A stretch of DNA of 64,000 bases from Pararhodobacter sp. (GCF_034676545.1 NZ_JAUCBZ010000015.1:2573001-2637000), one strand, 5' to 3'; shown: positions 34,912-43,677, counted from the stretch's first letter. Notes: a model not told the origin generated them from the letters alone. Numbers and translations: made by a program.

Positions 34912-35631
34912 ATGACCCCGCGCCGCCTGCTTTGTGCAACCCTCGCCTCGACACTTGCCACAACCGCCGTTCAGGCGTGCGACATCGCTTTGGTCTTGGC
35001 GATGGATGTCTCGGGGTCGGTGGATGCCTATGAATATGAGCTGCAAACCCGGGGCATCGCCTCGGCGCTTGTGGATCAAGGGGTTACCGAGGCCTTGTTG
35101 CGCGGGCGTGTGGCGCTGGCCGTGGTGCAATGGTCGGGTGCCATGGAGCAAATGGTGAGCCTGGACTGGGTGCGGATGGATGAGCCCGCGCAAATCAGCC
35201 GGACAGCCGCGCGGATCGCCACCCTGCCCCGCAGCTTTGCCGGCGGCAACACGGCGGTGGGCGAAGCGATCGACCTTGCCGCAGACCTGTTTTCGCAAGT
35301 GCGGGATTGTCGGCACTGGGTGATCGATGTCTCGGGCGATGGCGACGAAAACGAGGGCTATACCGTCGGATCGGCCCGCCGCAACGCGTTCAATCAGGGG
35401 ATCACGATCAACGGTCTAGCCATCGAGGGCGTGGTCACCGGGCAATCGATCTCCAACTTTTATCGCCGCTGGGTGGTCACACCGGGGGGATTCGTGATCA
35501 CCGCGCAGCAACACGCCGATTTCGCCCGCGCGATCCGCGAAAAGCTGCTGCGAGAACTCATTGCGCCGATGGCCGAAGCCCCGGGGTCACTTGGGCGCGC
35601 AGAATCGGTGCAACTTGCCCGGCTGCCCTGA
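34912..35631 (+). CDS. DUF1194 (VWA-like) secreted protein
   Basis: A 239-residue protein with a signal peptide (MTPRRLLCATLASTLATTAVQA) followed by CDIALVLAMDVSGSVDAYEY. This is a von Willebrand factor A-like fold with the metal-site motif DVSGS, and a later DVSGDGDENEG. The DUF1194 family is typical for alphaproteobacteria; no function is established. I start at ATG 34912; the frame opens upstream at 34849, inside the region after the tmRNA. Confidence 0.85.
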   Translation: MTPRRLLCATLASTLATTAVQACDIALVLAMDVSGSVDAYEYELQTRGIASALVDQGVTEALLRGRVALAVVQWSGAMEQMVSLDWVRMDEPAQISRTAARIATLPRSFAGGNTAVGEAIDLAADLFSQVRDCRHWVIDVSGDGDENEGYTVGSARRNAFNQGITINGLAIEGVVTGQSISNFYRRWVVTPGGFVITAQQHADFARAIREKLLRELIAPMAEAPGSLGRAESVQLARLP

Positions 35632-35710
35632 GTTTCTGCAGCTCTCACGCCGCTGCGCTCTTTTCATCGGCGTTGAAACGCCTATGCTAAGGTAAACGAT
35701 GAGGGCAGGT

Positions 35711-36181
35711 ATGGACCGCACAATCGACTACGGCAACCTGATGCATCATGCTATGCGTGGCCTGATCCGCGAGGTCATGGACCGGATCGCGACCGATGGC
35801 CTGCCGGGTGCGCATCACTTTTTCATCACCCTGCACACCGAGCATCCGGGCGTGCAGATGGCGGATTGGCTCAAGGAGCGCTATCCCGAAGAAATCACGA
35901 TCGTCATTCAGCATTGGTTCGAAAACCTCGAAGTCGATGACGATGGCTTCGCGATCACCTTGAACTTTGGCAATCAGCCAGAGCCATTGTACATTCCGTT
36001 TGATGCGATTTCGACCTTCGTGGACCCGTCCGTGGAATTCGGTTTGAAATTCGAAACGCATCTTGAGCCGGATGACGACGAAGACGAGGAAGATGACGAG
36101 GCGCCGATGGAACATGTCGAGCACGCGCAAGACGCACCCAAAGCCGGCGAGGTTGTCAGCCTCGACAAGTTCCGGAAATAG
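35711..36181 (+). CDS. sspB: ClpXP adaptor protein SspB
   Basis: A 156-residue SspB of the alphaproteobacterial type, starting MDRTIDYGNLMHHAMRGL and containing HHFFITLHTEHPGVQMADWL, the substrate-binding fold. It ends with a long acidic linker (DDDEDEEDDE) and a short ClpX-docking tail VVSLDKFRK. SspB tethers tmRNA-tagged proteins to ClpX. It lies about 0.9 kb downstream of ssrA, its functional partner. An ATG four codons upstream (35699) is an alternative. Confidence 0.93.
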   Translation: MDRTIDYGNLMHHAMRGLIREVMDRIATDGLPGAHHFFITLHTEHPGVQMADWLKERYPEEITIVIQHWFENLEVDDDGFAITLNFGNQPEPLYIPFDAISTFVDPSVEFGLKFETHLEPDDDEDEEDDEAPMEHVEHAQDAPKAGEVVSLDKFRK

Positions 36182-36184
36182 CCG

Positions 36185-36246
36185 AAAAGGGGCGTTGCCC
36201 CTCTGTCGCTGCGCGCCATTCACCCCAGAGTATTTTCGGCAAGATG
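36185..36246 (-). repeat. Intergenic repeat element, copy A
   Basis: Read on the minus strand: CATCTTGCCGAAAATACTC, then TGGGGTGAA, a CGCAG segment and GAGGGGCAACGCCCC. It shares this layout with 45761-45825 and, less completely, with 63385-63445. The GGGGC/GCCCC half can form a hairpin and may end transcription of sspB. Confidence 0.65.
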
Positions 36247-36320
36247 AGGGGCAGGTGGTTGCGTGACGGCCGCACAGCTCCCATTTTGGGCCCGGCGCCA
36301 AATTGGACGAAAGGCTTGGC

Positions 36321-36785
36321 ATGAGCAAATCCCTGAAACGCGTGCAGGCCGCGATCCATGAGATCGGGCTGGACGCGAAAATCCTGAACCCGGGTGCCAG
36401 CCGCACCGCCGAGGATGCCGCCGCTGCCTGCGAATGCGCGTTGGATCAGATCGCCAAGTCGCTGATTTTCCAAGGCGAGAGCGGCGAGATCTATCTGTTC
36501 TTGACGGCCGGCGGGAATCAACTGGATCCGGAGCGTGCCGCCCTGTTGGTCAACGAGCCCTTGCGACGCGCTGACGCAGATACGGTGCGCAAGGTGACAG
36601 GGTTTGCGATTGGCGGCGTCTCCCCGATTGGTCATCTGACGGCGCCCCGCATTTTTGCGGACCCGACGTTGCTGGATTTCGATGTCGTTTATGCCGCGGC
36701 AGGGACCCCCGATCACGTGTTTCGCGCATCGCCCGCGGCTTTGTTGGCCGCCTGCGGTGCGGTTATGGCGGATTTCACCCGATGA
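36321..36785 (+). CDS. YbaK/EbsC-family aminoacyl-tRNA deacylase-like protein
   Basis: A 154-residue protein of the YbaK/ProX superfamily, whose members hydrolyse mischarged tRNAs. It shows AKSLIFQGESGEIYLFLTAGGNQLD, FAIGGVSPIGH (the GXXXP-type loop) and DVVYAAAGTPDHVFRASP (in parts). Start is ATG 36321 after GAAAGG. It overlaps the RDD gene by ATGA. Confidence 0.85.
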   Translation: MSKSLKRVQAAIHEIGLDAKILNPGASRTAEDAAAACECALDQIAKSLIFQGESGEIYLFLTAGGNQLDPERAALLVNEPLRRADADTVRKVTGFAIGGVSPIGHLTAPRIFADPTLLDFDVVYAAAGTPDHVFRASPAALLAACGAVMADFTR

Positions 36786-37210
36786 GTCTGCCAAACCCGT
36801 ATGATGATCCCGGTTTTTACGAGCATCTGATCGGCAAGCGGTTGCTGGCCTGGGTGATTGATCTCGTGGTGACTTTGGCCTTGGTGCTTGTTGTCCTGGC
36901 CTTGACCGTGTTCCTGACGATCCTGATCTTTCCGATTGTCTGGGCGGCGGTCGCCATTGCCTATCGCACGGTCATGTTGTCACGCTATGGCGCGACATTG
37001 GGCATGATGGTGGCGGCGATCAAGTTGCGGCGGCTGGATGCCACGCGCGCCGATGCCCTGCAGTGTTTCTGGCATTCGGTGATTTACGCGGCCAGCATGA
37101 CTCTTGTGTTGCCGCAGATCGGCTCTGTCGCGCTGATGCTGATCACCCCATATAAACAAGGGTTGAATGATTTTCTGTTGGGCACGACCCTGGTCAACAA
37201 GTTCCTGTGA
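36782..37210 (+). CDS. RDD family membrane protein
   Basis: A 142-residue membrane protein with three hydrophobic segments and the RDD signature in the first (LLAWVIDLVVTLALVLVV, with the charged R-D pattern) and the typical SRYGATLGMMVAAIKLRRLD. The function of RDD proteins is unclear; some transport Na+ or protect against salt. It overlaps the ybaK-like gene by four bases. Confidence 0.8.
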   Translation: MSLPNPYDDPGFYEHLIGKRLLAWVIDLVVTLALVLVVLALTVFLTILIFPIVWAAVAIAYRTVMLSRYGATLGMMVAAIKLRRLDATRADALQCFWHSVIYAASMTLVLPQIGSVALMLITPYKQGLNDFLLGTTLVNKFL

Positions 37211-37356
37211 AGGACCTGACATAACCTGGCCCAAGGCCCCTGTTTGCGCCGACAAAGGGGTTGGCGGATTGGGTTTGCCTTGCTAATCTGACGGCTGCCA
37301 CTCGGGTTTTACGCACCCGAGAACAAGCCATTGACCCTGAAAGGACGGGGCGCACC

Positions 37357-38211
37357 ATGCGTCATTCGCTACCAATCGCGCCCCAGTTCTATGTGACCGC
37401 GCCCCAGCCCTGCCCCTATTTGCCCGATCAAAGCGAGCGCAAGCTGTTCACCGCCCTCACCGGGGACCGCGCCAAGGCCTTGAATGACACCCTGTCCAAG
37501 CAGGGGTTTCGGCGGTCGCAGAACGTGTTGTACCGCCCGGCGTGTTCGGATTGCGCGGCCTGTATGTCGGCGCGGATCCGGGTTGCCGATTTTGAGCCCA
37601 GCCGCAGTCAGCGCCGCAATCAAAAGCGCAACGCCCATCTGAAACGCGAAGCCACCAGCCCTTGGGCCACGGATGAGCAATTTGCGCTGTTCCGACGCTA
37701 TCTTGACAGCCGCCACGCGGATGGCGGCATGGCCGACATGGATATCTTTGAATTCGCCGCGATGATCGAGGAAACGCCAGTGCGCTCGCGCGTTGTCGAA
37801 TATACCCGGCACAGCGAACCGCATGGCAAATCCAAGCGCAGCGCGGGGCGTGATCTGGAGGCGGTCTGCCTGACGGATGTGCTCGATGACGGTCTGAGCC
37901 TGGTCTATTCGTTCTACGAGCCCAACCGCGAAAAGGACGGGCTGGGAACCTATGTGATTCTGGACCATATCGAGTTGGCGCGGCAGGTCGGGTTGCCGTA
38001 TGTCTATCTTGGCTACTGGGTGCCCGGCAGCGCCAAGATGGCCTATAAGGCGCGGTTCTCGGCGCTTGAAATTTATCGCGATGGCGTTTGGCAGGACCTC
38101 GGCGATCCGCACGCGCATGCGAACGCCCTGCATCCTTTGGCGGTACGGCCGATCACGGAACAGGTCGCTGCCATCAGCCTGCCACCGCTCTCGGATGACC
38201 CGGCTCTGTAA
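37357..38211 (+). CDS. bpt: Aspartate/glutamate leucyltransferase
   Basis: A 284-residue member of the ATE1/Bpt family that adds leucine from Leu-tRNA to proteins with N-terminal Asp or Glu, making them N-degrons for ClpS-ClpAP. Motifs: APQPCPYLPDQSERKLF, VLYRPACSDCAACMSARIRV (in parts) and YVYLGYWVPGSAKMAYKARF. The C-terminal His/Asp region is complete. Start is ATG 37357. It adds a second protein-tagging activity near ssrA and sspB. Confidence 0.92.
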   Translation: MRHSLPIAPQFYVTAPQPCPYLPDQSERKLFTALTGDRAKALNDTLSKQGFRRSQNVLYRPACSDCAACMSARIRVADFEPSRSQRRNQKRNAHLKREATSPWATDEQFALFRRYLDSRHADGGMADMDIFEFAAMIEETPVRSRVVEYTRHSEPHGKSKRSAGRDLEAVCLTDVLDDGLSLVYSFYEPNREKDGLGTYVILDHIELARQVGLPYVYLGYWVPGSAKMAYKARFSALEIYRDGVWQDLGDPHAHANALHPLAVRPITEQVAAISLPPLSDDPAL

Positions 38212-38291
38212 CACCCGGCGCAGCGCCCGGCACTCCAAGACAGAAAGTTGCGGAAAAGTGCAGCTTTGCGACATAAAGCCCAAAACGAGTG

Positions 38292-38320
38292 TTGACGCTG
38301 CTCTGCAGCACTCGTAAGGT
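38292..38320 (+). promoter_or_regulatory. Promoter of the ilv leader
   Basis: TTGACG (38292-38297) and TAAGGT (38315-38320) with exactly 17 bases between. A start near 38327 places the leader-peptide ribosome site AAAGGGG at the front of the transcript. Confidence 0.55.
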
Positions 38321-38345
38321 CTGCTCGAACAAAGGGGAATGGCGG

Positions 38346-38393
38346 ATGTCCGCAGTACTTGTCAGTTCTGGGGGGATGTTCGGATCAGTGTAA
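38346..38393 (+). CDS. ilv leader peptide (candidate)
   Basis: A 15-codon frame, MSAVLVSSGGMFGSV, with AAGGGG eight bases upstream of its ATG. It carries three branched-chain codons in a row (GTA CTT GTC, Val-Leu-Val) and ends with Val-stop. The size, the codons and the terminator downstream match a classical attenuation leader of an acetolactate synthase operon. A second ATG at 38338 in another frame has poor spacing. Confidence 0.55.
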   Translation: MSAVLVSSGGMFGSV

Positions 38394-38439
38394 ACTGACG
38401 TCGTGCGACCCCTGTTGCCCCCCTCGCCGGGGGTTTTTT
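38361..38439 (+). terminator. ilv attenuator: leader stem and terminator
   Basis: A long-range 7-bp stem GTCAGTT (38361-38367) / AACTGAC (38393-38399) encloses most of the leader, including a run of six G (38370-38375). Downstream, CCCCC-N5/6-GGGGG with six T (38418-38439) forms an intrinsic terminator before ilvI. The G run can alternatively pair with the C run and break the terminator. When Val or Leu is scarce, ribosome stalling at codons 4-6 covers the left arm of the first stem and could free the G run. Confidence 0.55.
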
Positions 38440-38498
38440 GTTGCCCAATTGACCAGCCAAGGGCTAAGGCTGGCGCGAGACACAAGATGGAGAAGATC

Positions 38499-40250
38499 AT
38501 GTCCCAGCAGATGACCGGTGCCAAGATGGTGGTTCAGGCGCTAAAGGACCAGGGTGTCGAGGTCGTGTTCGGGTATCCGGGCGGCGCGGTCCTGCCGATC
38601 TATGACGAGTTGTTCCAGCAAAACGAGATCCGGCATATTCTGGTGCGCCATGAACAAGGTGCCACCCACATGGCCGAGGGCTATGCCCGCTCGACCGGAA
38701 AACCGGGCGTGGTTCTGGTCACATCCGGACCCGGTGCAACCAATGCCGTGACCGGGATTACCGATGCGCTGATGGACAGCATCCCGATGGTGGTTCTGTC
38801 GGGTCAGGTGCCGACCTTCATGATCGGCAATGACGCCTTTCAGGAGGCCGACACCGTGGGCATCACGCGCCCCTGCACCAAGCATAACTGGCTGGTCAAG
38901 GACACCGACAAGCTGGCGGACACCATCCACCAGGCATTCCATGTTGCCACCACGGGCCGCCCCGGTCCGGTGTTGGTGGATATCCCCAAGGACGTTCAAT
39001 TTGCCGAGGGCACCTATACGCCCCCCGCCAAGGCGCGCGTGTCGCATTATCAACCGCCCGTCAAAGGCGATATCGGCCTGATCACCGCGCTGGTGGAACT
39101 GATCGAACAGGCCGAGCGCCCGATTCTTTATACGGGCGGCGGGGTGATCAACTCCGGCCCCGCAGCCTCGCAATTGCTGATCGAACTGGCGGATGCAACC
39201 GGCATCCCCGTGACCTCGACCTTGATGGGTCTGGGCGCCTATCCGGCCAGCGGCAAGAATTGGCTGGGCATGTTGGGGATGCATGGTCTCTATGAGGCCA
39301 ATATGGCAATGCACGGCTGCGATCTGATGATCAACATCGGCGCGCGCTTTGACGACCGGATCACCGGACGGCTGGAGGCCTTCAGCCCGAATTCGCGCAA
39401 GGCGCATATCGACATTGATCCGACCTCGATCAACAAGGTGATCCGCGTCGATCTGCCGATCATCGGCGACGTCGGGCATGTGTTGGAGGATCTGCTGCGC
39501 ATCTGGAAATCGCGGGGCCGCAAGGTCAACCGCGAGGCGCATGGCGCGTGGTGGAAACAGATCGACGCCTGGAAAGCCGTCAACTGCCTGGCCTATAAGG
39601 GCAGCAGCGACATCATCAAACCACAACTGGCCCTGCAACGGCTCGAGGCGCTGACCAAGGGCATGGACCGCTATATCACCACCGAAGTCGGCCAGCATCA
39701 GATGTGGGCGGCGCAATTCCTGCAGTTCGACGCGCCGAACCGCTGGATGACCTCGGGCGGCCTGGGCACCATGGGCTACGGCTTGCCCGCCTCCATTGGC
39801 GTGCAAGTTGCGCACCCTGATGCGTTGGTGATCAACGTCGCCGGTGAGGCCTCGTGGCTGATGAACATGCAAGAGATGGGCACCGCCGTTCAGTTCCGCA
39901 CGCCGGTCAAGCAATTCATCCTGAACAACGAACGTCTGGGCATGGTGCGCCAGTGGCAGCAATTGCTGCATGGCGAGCGGTATTCGCAATCCTGGTCCGA
40001 AAGTCTGCCTGATTTCGTGAAACTCGCCGAAGCCTTTGGTGCCAAGGGTCTGCGCGTGGATCACCCGGATCAGCTGGATGATGCGATTCTGGAGATGATC
40101 GCCTATGACGGCCCGGTGGTTCTGGATTGCATGGTTGAAAAGCATGAAAACTGCTTGCCGATGATCCCCTCGGGCAATGCGCATAATGAAATGCTGCTGC
40201 CCACGGACGAGGTTCGCGCCATCACCGGAGCGGGCGCAAACCTGGTTTGA
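38499..40250 (+). CDS. ilvI: Acetolactate synthase large subunit
   Basis: The ThDP-dependent catalytic subunit of acetolactate synthase (583 residues), first common enzyme of valine, isoleucine and leucine synthesis. It has VFGYPGGAVLPIYDEL, the catalytic Glu in RHEQGATHMAEGYAR and DDRITGR for FAD. The metal-binding motif reads VAGEASWLMN, with Glu where many homologues have Asp (GDGS/GDAS). Start is ATG 38499, preceded by GGAG. It lies behind the attenuator and is separated from ilvH by a membrane-protein gene. Confidence 0.95.
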   Translation: MSQQMTGAKMVVQALKDQGVEVVFGYPGGAVLPIYDELFQQNEIRHILVRHEQGATHMAEGYARSTGKPGVVLVTSGPGATNAVTGITDALMDSIPMVVLSGQVPTFMIGNDAFQEADTVGITRPCTKHNWLVKDTDKLADTIHQAFHVATTGRPGPVLVDIPKDVQFAEGTYTPPAKARVSHYQPPVKGDIGLITALVELIEQAERPILYTGGGVINSGPAASQLLIELADATGIPVTSTLMGLGAYPASGKNWLGMLGMHGLYEANMAMHGCDLMINIGARFDDRITGRLEAFSPNSRKAHIDIDPTSINKVIRVDLPIIGDVGHVLEDLLRIWKSRGRKVNREAHGAWWKQIDAWKAVNCLAYKGSSDIIKPQLALQRLEALTKGMDRYITTEVGQHQMWAAQFLQFDAPNRWMTSGGLGTMGYGLPASIGVQVAHPDALVINVAGEASWLMNMQEMGTAVQFRTPVKQFILNNERLGMVRQWQQLLHGERYSQSWSESLPDFVKLAEAFGAKGLRVDHPDQLDDAILEMIAYDGPVVLDCMVEKHENCLPMIPSGNAHNEMLLPTDEVRAITGAGANLV

Positions 40251-40266
40251 CGCCTTGGCGCCATGG

Positions 40267-40286
40267 CCACCCCGTCAGCGGGGTGG
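40267..40286 (+). other. Strong hairpin between ilvI and the membrane-protein gene
   Basis: CCACCCCG-TCAG-CGGGGTGG is a perfect 8-bp stem with a 4-base loop, 16 bases after the ilvI stop and without a T run. It could stabilise the ilvI end of a processed mRNA or lower expression downstream. Confidence 0.4.
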
Positions 40287-40312
40287 CGCCCCTGACCCCC
40301 AAGGAGGCCGGC

Positions 40313-41467
40313 ATGACCCTTGATCGCCGTCTGTGGCTTGCCTATTTCGCGGCGTTGGCGCTGGGCTGCACGGCGATCGCCGCTTGGGGCACGATTCTGC
40401 GGCCCGGGTCGTACAAACTGCTCGATTGGGCGATCAATTACGAGGGTGGCTTTACCCGTCGCGGCCTGACCGGGCAAATTGCCCTCGAAATTGCGCAACT
40501 TACCGGCGTCAGCATCGCCGTTCAGGTATTTGTCCTCGTGTCCCTGCTTTACGCCGTGATCCTGGCCAGCGTTTATCGGCTCTGGCAACGCGGTGATCAC
40601 GACGGCCGCTTTACACTTTTGCTGGCCGCACCGTGGTTCTTGTTGTTTCCCATTGTCAGCCACCACGGGGCTGGCCGAAAAGAGCTGCTGTTCCTCGCCG
40701 ACTTTGCGCTGTTGTGTCTGAGTGTCAGCCGCAATTTACCGGCATCCGCCACGCGCAAACGGCTTGCCCTGTTCATTCTCACGCTGCCACTCATCTCCCT
40801 CGCCCACGAGGGGAACGCGTTTTTTCTGGGCCTGCCACTGGCCCTCGGCTTGGCGCTCGATCTACCAAAGCGCAGCATCGGGATTCTCGCGATGGCAACG
40901 CTGCCGACCATCGTGTTGCTTGGCTGGCTTTCACTGGCGCCGCCGCTCGCCACCGCGTCAATTCAGGCAATCTGCGCCAGCCTTGTCGGGCCGCTGGGCG
41001 CACCCGCGCTTGCGCTGGACTGCGCCGTGACCGAAAACGCCGTAACGTGGCTTGGCAATACGGCATCGCACGCCACGGCTGCGGTACGTCTGCATCTGCC
41101 TGACTATCTGCATTCGCTCGGCCCGGCTCTGATCCTGATTGCCCTGGCCTTCGTGCCGTTGCGCGACCTGATCAAAAGCCACCGCGCGGCGCTCATCAGA
41201 GGCGTCGTCCTCTCAACCCTGTGCGTCGTCCCGCTGTGGTTTGTTGCCGTCGATTGGGGCCGCTTTCTCTATGTCATTGCCAGTTGCCATGCGCTGATCC
41301 TTCTGACCCTGCGCGCCCGCGCACCACACGCCGCCCCCGCGCCACAAGGCCGTGTCACAACCGCCGCCTATGCGCTTTTGTGGAACCTTGGCTATCTCGC
41401 TCCCCTTGTTGGTGGCGGATTGGTCGCCAAGACCCTTGCCCTTTCGTCGCCGCTTTACGATCCTTGA
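40313..41467 (+). CDS. Multi-pass membrane protein of unknown function
   Basis: A 384-residue polytopic membrane protein with about 9-10 hydrophobic segments. After the first helix it has SYKLLDWAINYEGGFTRRGLTGQ, reminiscent of the first loop of EpsG-like and other glycan-polymerase or GT-C-related membrane proteins; I do not recognise it for certain. Start is ATG 40313, preceded by AAGGAGG. It is inserted between ilvI and ilvH and transcribed in the same direction. Confidence 0.75.
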   Translation: MTLDRRLWLAYFAALALGCTAIAAWGTILRPGSYKLLDWAINYEGGFTRRGLTGQIALEIAQLTGVSIAVQVFVLVSLLYAVILASVYRLWQRGDHDGRFTLLLAAPWFLLFPIVSHHGAGRKELLFLADFALLCLSVSRNLPASATRKRLALFILTLPLISLAHEGNAFFLGLPLALGLALDLPKRSIGILAMATLPTIVLLGWLSLAPPLATASIQAICASLVGPLGAPALALDCAVTENAVTWLGNTASHATAAVRLHLPDYLHSLGPALILIALAFVPLRDLIKSHRAALIRGVVLSTLCVVPLWFVAVDWGRFLYVIASCHALILLTLRARAPHAAPAPQGRVTTAAYALLWNLGYLAPLVGGGLVAKTLALSSPLYDP

Positions 41468-41538
41468 TGCCAACCCCGCCCTTGCCCTCTCGCGGCAGCA
41501 CCGCTACCAAGTTTCAACCCAAACCGAAGAGTTCGCCC

Positions 41539-42099
41539 ATGTCCCCGCTTAAAATCTCGCAAGGCTCCTCCGCGCATTCCGCCTATGATCTGCGTGATCC
41601 CTATTCCGAGGTCATCGAAACCCACACGCTTGCCGTCATCGTCGATAACGAACCCGGTGTTCTGGCGCGCGTCATTGGCCTCTTTTCCGGTCGCGGCTAT
41701 AACATCGAAAGCCTGACGGTCGCGGAAACCGACCATCAGGGCCATCGCAGCCGCATCACCATCGTGACCACCGGCACGCCGCAGGTGATCGACCAGATCA
41801 AAGGCCAGCTCGCACGGATCGTCCCGGTACACGAAGTCCATGACCTCACCGTCGAAGGTGCAGCGGTTGAACGGGAATTGGCCTTGCTCAAGGTCACGGG
41901 CAAGGGCGACGCACGCATCGAGGCCCTGCGTCTGGCCGAGATTTTCCGCGCCAATGTCGTGGATTCCACGCTGGAAAGCTTCGTGTTCGAGATGACCGGC
42001 GCGCCCAGCAAGATCGACGCCTTCGCAGATCTCATGCGCCCCCTTGGCCTGAACGAGATCGCGCGTACCGGTGTCGCCGCCCTGGCGCGCGGGGCCTGA
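41539..42099 (+). CDS. ilvH: Acetolactate synthase small (regulatory) subunit
   Basis: IlvH binds valine and confers feedback inhibition on IlvI. The 186-residue protein has the N-terminal ACT domain HTLAVIVDNEPGVLARVIGLFSGRGYNIESL (in parts) and the C-terminal region with ELALLKVTGKGDARIEALRLAEIFRA. Start ATG 41539. The intervening membrane-protein gene separates it from ilvI by about 1.3 kb, which is unusual. Confidence 0.95.
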   Translation: MSPLKISQGSSAHSAYDLRDPYSEVIETHTLAVIVDNEPGVLARVIGLFSGRGYNIESLTVAETDHQGHRSRITIVTTGTPQVIDQIKGQLARIVPVHEVHDLTVEGAAVERELALLKVTGKGDARIEALRLAEIFRANVVDSTLESFVFEMTGAPSKIDAFADLMRPLGLNEIARTGVAALARGA

Positions 42100-42127
42100 C
42101 CGCCGCGACTCGCGGCAGGGGGTTGGT

Positions 42128-42763
42128 ATGCGTCCATCGGTGACTCGTATCTCGGGCAAATCCGTCTTGTTTGTCATGGCCACCCAACAGGAGTTCGGGC
42201 CGCATTTGCAGGCCCGGATCATGCCTTTGATCACCGGCGTCGGCCCGATCGAGGCTGCAATTGCCACCGCCACCGCCCTCAGCCAACTTGCGCACGACAA
42301 GGCCCTGCCCGATCTGGTGGTCTCGCTGGGTTCTGCCGGCTCCGCACGGCTTGACCATTGCGGCCTCTATCAAGCAACCGCCGTGGCGTGGCGCGACATG
42401 GATGCCACGGGCCTGGGCTTTGCGCGGGGCGTCACACCGTTCCTCGACCTGCCGGCCACCTTGCCCCTCGATCTGCGCCTGTCCGGCATTGCGCGGGCCA
42501 CGCTATCGACGGGCGCAACCATCGTCTCGGGGTCGATGTATGACACCATCCCGCAGGACATGGTCGACATGGAGACCTTTGCCATCCTGCGCGCCTGTAT
42601 GGTGGCGCAGGTGCCGCTTATCGCGCTGCGCGGGATCTCCGACGGTCACGCCACGTTGACCGGACTGCATGATTGGGTGGAATACCTCCATATCATTGAC
42701 GAAAAGCTCGCAGCCGCGGTCGAAATCCTGAAATCCGATCTCGCAAACGGGCTTCTGGGATAG
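42128..42763 (+). CDS. Nucleoside phosphorylase-family protein (MTA/SAH nucleosidase-like)
   Basis: A 211-residue member of the purine nucleoside phosphorylase superfamily. It has LITGVGPIEAAIATATAL, VSLGSAGSARLD and the late VDMETFAILRAC..VPLIALRGISDG pattern with the catalytic Asp, as in 5'-methylthioadenosine/S-adenosylhomocysteine nucleosidases. Homologues usually reach 230 residues, so this one is on the short side. Start is ATG 42128 after AGGGGG, 28 bases after ilvH. Confidence 0.75.
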   Translation: MRPSVTRISGKSVLFVMATQQEFGPHLQARIMPLITGVGPIEAAIATATALSQLAHDKALPDLVVSLGSAGSARLDHCGLYQATAVAWRDMDATGLGFARGVTPFLDLPATLPLDLRLSGIARATLSTGATIVSGSMYDTIPQDMVDMETFAILRACMVAQVPLIALRGISDGHATLTGLHDWVEYLHIIDEKLAAAVEILKSDLANGLLG

Positions 42764-42785
42764 CGCGCGCCATGGTGCGACCGTG

Positions 42786-43677
42786 TTAAACCAGCGTTTC
42801 GCGGTCGATTTCCGTGATCAACCAATCGCGGAACAGTGCCACGGCGCGCTTTGGTTTTTGCCCGACGGCAAGCTCTGGTTCCGCAAAATAATAGCCGAAT
42901 CCCGACGGTGATTCAGATGCCAGAGGCACCAGATTCCCCCGCCTCAAGCTCCGGCCGGATCAGAAACGCCGGCATCAAGGCCGCCCCCATCCCGGCTGCC
43001 GCCGCCTGCGCCAGGGTTGAAACATGCTCAAATCGCATGACCGACGGCGGCGCAGCCCCCGATTGCCCGGTATCGCGCCACCAATCCGCCCAGCCCTCTG
43101 GTCGCGTGGAAAGCGCCAAAAGCGGAAGCTTGTGAAGAGGCGTCCGGGCCAGATCCGGTGAGGCCACCGGAATCACCATTTCGCTCATCAACAGGGTCAA
43201 CCGGGCGCCGGGCCACTCGCCGGTGCCTGATTGAATCGCCGCATCAATCCCCTCTTCACCCAAGACGAACGGACCAATCCTGGTGGCAAAATGCAGCGTG
43301 ATTTCCGGGTGCCGCCGCACGAATCTGGGGATACGCGGCATCAGCCAACGGGTTCCAAACGTAGGCAAAAAGGCCAATCTCAGGGCACGTTCCGGTGCCT
43401 GGCCCATCGCCTCCATCGCGCCAAGCCCCAACATCTCCAGCGCCGCCCGCACGCGTTTGGCATAGCCACCTCCGGCCTCGGTCAATGTGGTTCCCCGCGC
43501 ACCTCGGTGCAGCAAGGCCACGCCCAACTGCCCCTCCAACTGCGCCACCTGCCGCGAAACCGCGCCTTGTGTCAGCGCCAGATCACGGGCCGCCGCGGTG
43601 AAACTTCCCAGCCGCGCCACCGCATCAAACGCCAACAACGCCCCCGTATTCGGGAGCAATCGCCTCTGCATAGCCAT
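42786..43677 (-). pseudogene. LysR-family regulator (GcvA-like), frameshifted
   Basis: A LysR regulator with the N-terminal HTH ALLAFDAVARLGSFTAAARDL and a substrate domain. The frame from 43677 stops early, after 254 residues, in ...RPELEAGESGASGI. Removing one C from the run of five at 42936-42940 restores a tail NLVPLASESPSGFGYYFAEPEL and continues to TAA at 42786, giving the normal length of about 297 residues. It is divergent from gcdH, as GcdR-type regulators are in other bacteria, so it probably controls glutaryl-CoA dehydrogenase. Confidence 0.8.

Noticed and set aside
37211..37356. Hairpins between the RDD gene and bpt (for example CTCGGGT/ACCCGAG near 37302-37322)
   Set aside because: They lack a T run and the promoter or terminator role could not be supported; nothing else is visible in this gap.
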